Below are positions 58,830 through 64,000 of a stretch of DNA of 64,000 bases, in pieces. The notes beneath the pieces were generated by a model that worked only from the letters and a program-made list of their open reading frames with translations, ran no database searches and was not told where the DNA came from. The stretch spans positions 620,001-684,000 of the forward strand of contig NZ_CP024160.1 of NCBI RefSeq assembly GCF_002736145.1, written 5' to 3'. Both the position numbers and the translations under genes were made by a program. The DNA is from Collinsella aerofaciens (lineage in GTDB: Bacteria > Actinomycetota > Coriobacteriia > Coriobacteriales > Coriobacteriaceae). How positions within the stretch are numbered: the stretch's first letter is position 1; every line of letters begins with the position of its first letter.

Positions 58830-60863
58830 ATGATCCTCCTGGTCGACAAGATCGAAAAAAGCTTCGGCGCGCGCGTCCTCTTTAGCGGCGCGTCCTTCCA
58901 GATCAACCCCGGCGAGCGCTTCGCGCTCGTGGGCCCTAACGGCGCCGGCAAAACCACCATGCTCAAAATCATCATGGGCATCGACAGCCCCGACGCCGGC
59001 CAGGTCCAGTACGCCAAGGACTGCCAGGTGGGCTACCTAGAGCAGGAAACTAATCTGGAGCACAAGGACACCACCATCCTTGCCGAGGTCATGGCCGCCG
59101 CCAAGGAAATCCGCCGCATGGGCGAGCGCGCTAACGAGCTGCAGGCCCAGATCACCGAGCTCTCCGAGCAGGGCAAGGACGTCGACGCACTCCTTAACGA
59201 GTACGGCCAGGTCCAGGACCGCTTTGAGCACCTGGGCGGCTACGAGCTCGAGAGCAACGCCCGCAAAATCCTTTCCGGCCTGGGCTTTAAGGTCACCGAC
59301 TTTGAGCGCCCATGCTCCGAGTTCTCGGGCGGCTGGCAGATGCGCATCGCGCTCGCCAAGCTCTTCCTGCGCCACCCCGACCTGCTGCTGCTGGACGAGC
59401 CCACCAACCACCTGGACCTCGAAAGCGTCCAGTGGCTGCGCGGCTTTATCGCCAACTACGACGGCGCCGTCCTCATCGTCAGCCACGACCGCGCCTTCAT
59501 GGACGCCTGCGTCGACCACGTCGCCGCCCTCGAGAACCGCCGCGTGACCACCTACACCGGCAACTACAGCAGCTACCTCAAGCAGCGCGAGGACAACCTG
59601 GAGCAGATGCGCGCCAAGCGCGCCGCCCAGGAGCGCGACATCGCCCACATGCAGGTCTTCGTCGACAAGTTCCGCTACAAGCCCACCAAGGCAGCCCAGG
59701 CCCAGGAGCGCATCCGCAAGATCGAGCAGATCAAAAAGGAGCTTGTCATCCTACCCGAGGGCCACAAGCACATCGACTTTAAGTTCCCCGACCCGCCGCG
59801 CTCCGGCGACATGGTCGTGGGCCTGGAGGGCGTCTCCAAGTCCTACGGCAACAAGCACATCTACAGCGACATCGACCTCAAGCTCTACCGCGGCGAGCAC
59901 GTGGCGCTCGTCGGCCCCAACGGCGCCGGCAAGTCCACGCTCATGAAGATCCTCGCCGGCCTGGAGCCGCCCACCACCGGCACCCGGGACCTGGGCACCA
60001 ACGTGGGCGTGGCCTACTACGCCCAGCACGCACTCGAGGGCATGACCGAGTCCAATACCGTCCTGCAAGAGATCGACACCGTCACGCCCAAGTGGACCGT
60101 GCCACAGCAGCGCAGCCTACTGGGCGCCTTCCTGTTTAGCGACAACGATTCCATCGAGAAGCAGGTTCGCGTCCTCTCCGGCGGCGAAAAAGCGCGTCTG
60201 GCCCTGGCCAAGATGCTCGTGGCCCCCGAGGCGCTCCTGTGCCTGGACGAGCCCACCAACCACCTAGACATCGACTCGGTGGACATGCTCGAGAACGCCC
60301 TGCAAAACTTCCCCGGCACCATCGTGCTGATCAGCCACGACGAACACCTGGTGCGCGCCGTGGCCAACCGCGTCATCGACATCCGCGACGGCCAAGTCAC
60401 GGTCTACGACGGCGACTACGACTACTACCTCTACAAGCGCGAGGACCTCGCAGCCCGCGCCGCCGCCGAGGCGGCAGGGGAGAGCGCGCCGGCCACGACC
60501 AAGTCCACCAAGGCCAGCGCCGCCCAGGCCGACACCCCCGTCGCCGCCCCCAAGCCTGCCGAGGGCAAAAAGACCAAGGAGCAAAAGCGCGCCGAGGCCC
60601 AAGCCCGCGCTGCGCTCAACAAAAAGCTCAAGGGCGTGCGCAACCAGCTCAAGAAGATCGAGACGGAGCTCGACAAAAAGCGCGCCCGCTATGACGAGCT
60701 TATGGAATTGATGGCAAGCGAAGAGCTTTATGCCGATCAAGACAAGTTCAACGCCGCGCTGGGGGAATATAACGGCCTTAAGCAAGAGCTACCCAAGCTC
60801 GAGGACGAATGGCTGGAGCTTTCCACCCAGATCGAAGAGGAGACCGCGCGTGAACTCTCGTAA
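58830..60863 (+). CDS. ABC-F family ATPase
   Basis: 677 residues, cytoplasmic, two ABC domains in one chain without membrane parts. Domain 1: [41 protein letters not shown]. Linker with the P-site tRNA-interaction motif region ([10 protein letters not shown] ... [17 protein letters not shown]). Domain 2: [43 protein letters not shown] low-complexity Ala/Pro/Lys segment and a C-terminal coiled coil ([20 protein letters not shown]) follow, as in Uup/EttA relatives. Such proteins act on ribosomes. AAAGGCGG precedes the ATG. Overlaps the next gene by 14 bases. Confidence 0.93.
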   Translation: MILLVDKIEKSFGARVLFSGASFQINPGERFALVGPNGAGKTTMLKIIMGIDSPDAGQVQYAKDCQVGYLEQETNLEHKDTTILAEVMAAAKEIRRMGERANELQAQITELSEQGKDVDALLNEYGQVQDRFEHLGGYELESNARKILSGLGFKVTDFERPCSEFSGGWQMRIALAKLFLRHPDLLLLDEPTNHLDLESVQWLRGFIANYDGAVLIVSHDRAFMDACVDHVAALENRRVTTYTGNYSSYLKQREDNLEQMRAKRAAQERDIAHMQVFVDKFRYKPTKAAQAQERIRKIEQIKKELVILPEGHKHIDFKFPDPPRSGDMVVGLEGVSKSYGNKHIYSDIDLKLYRGEHVALVGPNGAGKSTLMKILAGLEPPTTGTRDLGTNVGVAYYAQHALEGMTESNTVLQEIDTVTPKWTVPQQRSLLGAFLFSDNDSIEKQVRVLSGGEKARLALAKMLVAPEALLCLDEPTNHLDIDSVDMLENALQNFPGTIVLISHDEHLVRAVANRVIDIRDGQVTVYDGDYDYYLYKREDLAARAAAEAAGESAPATTKSTKASAAQADTPVAAPKPAEGKKTKEQKRAEAQARAALNKKLKGVRNQLKKIETELDKKRARYDELMELMASEELYADQDKFNAALGEYNGLKQELPKLEDEWLELSTQIEEETARELS

Positions 60864-61146
60864 GGCCGCTGCCGTGGCGATGAGCATCATCGCCATCGCC
60901 TGTCGCATCTGCGGCATCTTTATGAGCGCGATGACCGTGCTGCTGTGTTTTAGCGGCCTCACCGCCAAGCTGCAGATCGTAGGCTTTGTCGTTGAGCTTT
61001 CGCGCGCACTGCCGAGCGCCATCGCCGGCTATGGCGTCATCACGTCGCCCTTTGGCGGCGTGTTCCGCCTGGATTACGCCATCGTCGCCGTGATCCTGTT
61101 TGTGATCGACTACCTGCTCACGCGCGCCTCGCGCCGCATCCGCTAG
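60850..61146 (+). CDS. Small membrane protein of unknown function
   Basis: 98 residues from GTG 60850, chosen because GAAGAGGAG lies 7 bases upstream and the start sits inside the ABC-F end (14-base overlap). Three hydrophobic segments: [31 protein letters not shown]-type, and [15 protein letters not shown], ending in RASRRIR (positive inside). No family recognised. The tight spacing on both sides suggests an operon with the ABC-F ATPase and the site-2 protease. Confidence 0.75.
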   Translation: MNSRKAAAVAMSIIAIACRICGIFMSAMTVLLCFSGLTAKLQIVGFVVELSRALPSAIAGYGVITSPFGGVFRLDYAIVAVILFVIDYLLTRASRRIR

Positions 61147-61155
61147 GGGAGCGCT

Positions 61156-61839
61156 ATGTCCAGCAGCTACCTCATGAACCTGCTCGCCAGCGCCGTCGCC
61201 GTCATCGTGGGCATCGTGATCCACGAGAGCGCACACGCCGCCGCGGCCTGGGCGCTCGGCGACAAGACGGCCCGTTCGCGCGGCCGCGTGTCACTCAACC
61301 CGCTTAACCATATCGACCCGTTTGGCACCATCATCCTGCCGCTGCTCATGCTCGCGGCCGGCGGCCCGGTGTTCGCCTTCGCCAAACCCGTGCCCGTCTA
61401 CCTCAACAACCTCAAGCACCCCAAGCGCGACGAGGTCCTGGTGAGCGCGGCCGGCCCCGCGTCGAACATCGCACTCGCGTGCCTTGCCGCGGCACTCATG
61501 CACGTGGCGTACGGCAACCTCTACACCGGCATCTCCTTTGCCCTGGCGTCACAGATCATGAACTTCGGCGCCACGTTTATCGTGGTTAACCTGTCACTCG
61601 CATTCTTCAACCTCATCCCGATCCCGCCGCTCGACGGCTCGTCAATCATCGTGCCCTTCCTCAAGGGCAAGGCGCTCAACAACTATTACCGTCTGCAGCA
61701 ATACGCTATGCCTATCCTCATCCTGGTACTGTACCTGCTGCCCATGTGGACCGGCATCGATGTGATCGGCCGCTATTTCGACGTTACCGTGTATCCGCTT
61801 GCTGAGCAGCTGCTCAACTTCGCAATCGCCGGCATCTAA
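61156..61839 (+). CDS. Site-2 protease family protein (peptidase M50)
   Basis: 227 residues, about six membrane segments. The zinc motif HESAH (23-27) lies in the first helix, and the second metal site NLIPIPPLDGSSI in a later helix, as in the short M50 proteases without PDZ domains. It would cut substrates within the membrane. It starts 9 bases after the upstream gene and is followed after 84 bases by scpA, a frequent neighbour in Gram-positive genomes. Confidence 0.93.
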   Translation: MSSSYLMNLLASAVAVIVGIVIHESAHAAAAWALGDKTARSRGRVSLNPLNHIDPFGTIILPLLMLAAGGPVFAFAKPVPVYLNNLKHPKRDEVLVSAAGPASNIALACLAAALMHVAYGNLYTGISFALASQIMNFGATFIVVNLSLAFFNLIPIPPLDGSSIIVPFLKGKALNNYYRLQQYAMPILILVLYLLPMWTGIDVIGRYFDVTVYPLAEQLLNFAIAGI

Positions 61840-61923
61840 GGTAAACTTACAGGTCGACCGTGCAAAACGGTCGCAACATGCACCCAAACCGCGCCGCGAA
61901 GGCGCCGTCAAAGGAGGTCGAAG

Positions 61924-62736
61924 ATGTCGTATCGCGTGTCGACGCAGGTCTACAGCGGACCGTTCGACCTGCTGCTGCAGCTGGTAACCCGCCAAAAAGT
62001 AGATATCGGCGCCATCTCCATCAGCGAGGTGGCCGAGCAGTACCTGGCCGAGGCCGAGCGCATCGAGGCGCTGGACCTGGACGTGGCGAGCGACTTTTTG
62101 CTGGTCGCGGCAACCCTTTTGGACATCAAGGCCGCCTCGCTGGTGCCGCAGGAGGCCCCGAGCAAAGTCGATGACGACGATGACGAGTTCGACGAAGACC
62201 TCGAGGAACTCAGCGCGCTCGACGGCGACGCCCTGCGCGAGGTCCTGATTCAGCGCCTGATTGCCTACAAGCAGTTTAAAGGCACGGCTGCGGCCCTGGG
62301 CGCGCGCATGCAGGCCGAAAGCCGCATGCACCCGCGTGTGGCCGGCCCCGACCCCGAGTTCCTTGGGCTCATGCCCGACTACCTGGCTGGCATCACCCTG
62401 CGCGGTCTGGCCGTCATCTGTGCCGACCTTGACGGAAAGCGCCAGACCTTCTTACTGGAGGCCGAGCACGTGGCGCCGCATCGCGTGCCGCTCGACCTGA
62501 CGGTGGCCTCCGTCGACCGCTTTACCATGGCGCACCAAACCTGCACCTTCCGCGAGCTGTTGGACGGCGATGCCACCACCGAGCAGCTCGTCGTTACCTT
62601 CCTGGCCATGCTCGAGCTCGCCAAGCGTGGCTCGCTCACGCTGAGCCAGGACGAGATCTTTGGAACCATCTGCATCAACCGAGTCGAGGGCGCCGAGGCA
62701 TACGTGCCCGGCGAGGGCCCCGAGCTCACCGAATAG
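61924..62736 (+). CDS. scpA: Segregation and condensation protein A
   Basis: 270 residues. Kleisin subunit that joins the SMC heads with ScpB. The N-domain YSGPFDLLLQLVTRQKVDIG and ISEVAEQYLAEAERIEALDL and the helix FLLVAATLLDIKAASLVP are typical. A short acidic insert (DDDDDEFDEDLEEL) follows at ~80, and the C-terminal winged helix (VTFLAMLELAKRGSLTLSQ) contacts SMC. AAAGGAGG precedes the ATG. scpB follows after 11 bases. Confidence 0.96.
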   Translation: MSYRVSTQVYSGPFDLLLQLVTRQKVDIGAISISEVAEQYLAEAERIEALDLDVASDFLLVAATLLDIKAASLVPQEAPSKVDDDDDEFDEDLEELSALDGDALREVLIQRLIAYKQFKGTAAALGARMQAESRMHPRVAGPDPEFLGLMPDYLAGITLRGLAVICADLDGKRQTFLLEAEHVAPHRVPLDLTVASVDRFTMAHQTCTFRELLDGDATTEQLVVTFLAMLELAKRGSLTLSQDEIFGTICINRVEGAEAYVPGEGPELTE

Positions 62737-62747
62737 GAGCCGCAACC

Positions 62748-63476
62748 ATGTCAACCCTTTCCACGCTGGAGGCAAACAGCCTCAAAGGCGCCCTCGAGGC
62801 GCTGCTGCTGGTGTCGAGCGACCCGGTGAGCGCGCCCGCGCTGGCAGGTGCGCTGGATATCGCCCCGGGCGAGTGCGCATCGCTGCTCGCCGAGCTCAAG
62901 GTTGAGTACGAGGAGGCCAACCGCGGCTTTCAGCTTCGCGAGGTCGCCGGCGGCTGGCGCCTGTTCACGCACCCTGCCTACCACGACGTGGTCGAGGCCT
63001 ATGTGCTGAGCTGGGACACGCAAAAGCTGTCGCAGGCGGCGCTCGAAACACTGGCCGTCATCGCATACCGCCAGCCCGTGACGCGCGAGGTGGTCAAAGG
63101 CATCCGCGGCGTCAACTCCGACGGCGTCATCGCGTCGCTCGTGGACAAGGGTCTGGTGCGCGAGCTCGGCCGCGACCCCCAGCGCGGTCAAGCCATCATC
63201 TACGGCACGACCAACGCCTTTTTGGAAAAGTTCGGTCTGCGCTCCACCCGCGACCTGCCCGATCTTGAGCAGTTTGCCCCCGACGAGCAGTCGCGTCAGT
63301 TTATCCGCGAGCGCCTGAGCGGCCGCAGCATTCAGTCCACGCTCGAGGAGCAGGCCGAGGACCTGGACGAAGAGCGCGAACTGCTCGATACCGATGTTGT
63401 CGATGTTGAGGCAGTCGAGGACTTGGAATCCCTGGTCGTCGACGAGACCTCGGAGGATTTGCATGACGAGGACTAA
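62748..63476 (+). CDS. scpB: Segregation and condensation protein B
   Basis: 242 residues. Two winged-helix domains: LKGALEALLLVSSDPVSAPA at the N-terminus and QAALETLAVIAYRQPVTRE with VIASLVDKGLVRELGRD in the second. An acidic C-terminal tail (~60 residues) is longer than usual. AGGAG lies 7 bases before the ATG. The stop overlaps the start of the next gene by 14 bases. Confidence 0.95.
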   Translation: MSTLSTLEANSLKGALEALLLVSSDPVSAPALAGALDIAPGECASLLAELKVEYEEANRGFQLREVAGGWRLFTHPAYHDVVEAYVLSWDTQKLSQAALETLAVIAYRQPVTREVVKGIRGVNSDGVIASLVDKGLVRELGRDPQRGQAIIYGTTNAFLEKFGLRSTRDLPDLEQFAPDEQSRQFIRERLSGRSIQSTLEEQAEDLDEERELLDTDVVDVEAVEDLESLVVDETSEDLHDED

Positions 63477-64000
63477 CGAAGTGGGGGAGACGCGCGCCAT
63501 GGGCAACGCAGTACCCGCAGCCGACGCCCAGCCCGTCTATCCGCACACCATGCGCCTGCAGCGCTTTTTGGCACGCGCGGGCGTGGCGAGCCGCCGCGGC
63601 TCGGAAGACCTAATGACCGCCGGCCGCGTGACCGTTAACGGCCAGGTCGCGACCGAACTGGGCACCAAGGTCGATGTCGATCGCGATCACATCGAGGTCG
63701 ACGGCATGCCCGTAAAGCTCAACCAGGGCGCCGTGTACCTGATGCTCTACAAGCCGACCGGCTACCTCACCACCATGAGCGACCCGCAGGAGCGCCCTTG
63801 CGTGGCCGACCTGGTCCCCCGCGACCGCTTTCCGGGACTTTTCCCGGTGGGTCGCCTGGACCGCGACACCACGGGCCTTTTGCTCTTTACCACCGACGGC
63901 GACCTATCGCAGGACCTGCTGCACCCCAGCAAGCATGTCTATAAGACCTACCAGGCACTCGTTGACGGCCAGCTGTCCGACCGCGATCTAGACCCGCTCC
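63463..64000 (+). CDS. Pseudouridine synthase, RluB/RsuA family (3' end cut off)
   Basis: Visible 179 residues. An N-terminal extension of ~30 is followed by an S4 RNA-binding domain (MRLQRFLARAGVASRRGSED, VTVNGQVA) and the start of the catalytic domain with YLMLYKPTGYLTTM, FPVGRLDRDTTGLLLFTTDG (catalytic Asp in RLD) and HPSKHVYKTYQA. The start at 63463 is preferred because GGAGG stands 7 bases before it inside scpB; ATG 63499 and 63577 are alternatives. Downstream of scpAB is the usual place of this gene. Confidence 0.93.
   Translation, partial: MTRTNEVGETRAMGNAVPAADAQPVYPHTMRLQRFLARAGVASRRGSEDLMTAGRVTVNGQVATELGTKVDVDRDHIEVDGMPVKLNQGAVYLMLYKPTGYLTTMSDPQERPCVADLVPRDRFPGLFPVGRLDRDTTGLLLFTTDGDLSQDLLHPSKHVYKTYQALVDGQLSDRDLDPL

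Larger units (their letters stand above)
58220..58854. repeat. Segmental duplication, unit 2
   Basis: 635 bp, the partner of 57395-57966. It runs into the intact ABC-F gene and carries an extra GC-rich insert around 58510-58570. Confidence 0.92.

Overview
The window looks like a chromosome segment of a high-GC, Gram-positive anaerobe of the class Coriobacteriia, most likely a Collinsella-type gut bacterium. That is inferred from base composition, frequent GTG/TTG starts, strong AGGAG-type ribosome binding sites, a GlgC plus GlgD glycogen locus, and a LoaP-headed exopolysaccharide cluster. No rRNA or ribosomal protein gene is present, so the genus stays an inference.

Layout. 1-15.6 kb is a housekeeping stretch: a MacAB-like efflux operon cut by the left edge, an L,D-transpeptidase, one-piece L-serine dehydratase, metK, gltX, priA, def, fmt and rsmB. 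Its intergenic spaces carry a series of unusually long, near-perfect inverted repeats. 15.67-17.03 kb is an IS1249-like (IS256 family) insertion with 25-bp ends and an 8-bp target duplication, sitting in the rsmB terminator; its transposase is frameshifted. 17.0-30.4 kb is a complete glycogen/alpha-glucan locus on the minus strand: a GH13-GH77 fusion, glgA, glgD, glgC, glgP and glgB. GlgA and GlgB both carry Lys/Ala/Thr-rich, histone-H1-like tails. 30.7-32.1 kb holds a HAD phosphatase and thiamine diphosphokinase.

32.17-58.75 kb is an accessory region lying between identical copies of a tRNA-Ala(GGC) gene. It has two parts. The first (33.0-44.4 kb) is a polysaccharide cluster: LoaP antiterminator, initiating sugar transferase, three glycosyltransferases, pyruvyl transferase, polymerase, a beta-propeller protein, flippase, UDP-GlcNAc 2-epimerase and acetyltransferase. 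It ends in wreckage that includes a dead UDP-glucose dehydrogenase. The second (44.6-57.4 kb) is a defence and toxin-antitoxin island: a two-gene CBASS-type module (membrane NUDIX-like effector plus CD-NTase with an AGS-C-like domain), an FRG-domain protein, an MNT nucleotidyltransferase with no HEPN partner, a DUF3990/XRE toxin-antitoxin pair behind a 51-bp palindromic operator, a Fic/Doc protein with a tiny upstream ORF, a DUF3825 protein and a nuclease-like coriobacterial protein. A sortase-like surface protein lies among them.

57.4-58.85 kb is a segmental duplication of a tRNA-Ala unit with very GC-rich palindromes and the first codons of the next gene; a tRNA(CAT) lies between the copies. 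58.8-64 kb returns to housekeeping: an ABC-F ATPase, a small membrane protein, a site-2 protease, scpA, scpB and a pseudouridine synthase cut by the right edge.

The best candidates for something new are (i) nested palindromes with locus-specific 26-35 bp arms around a conserved 54-nt hairpin that shows a compensatory base-pair change, (ii) the CBASS-like membrane-NUDIX/CD-NTase pair in its island, and (iii) H1-like tails shared by two glycogen enzymes.
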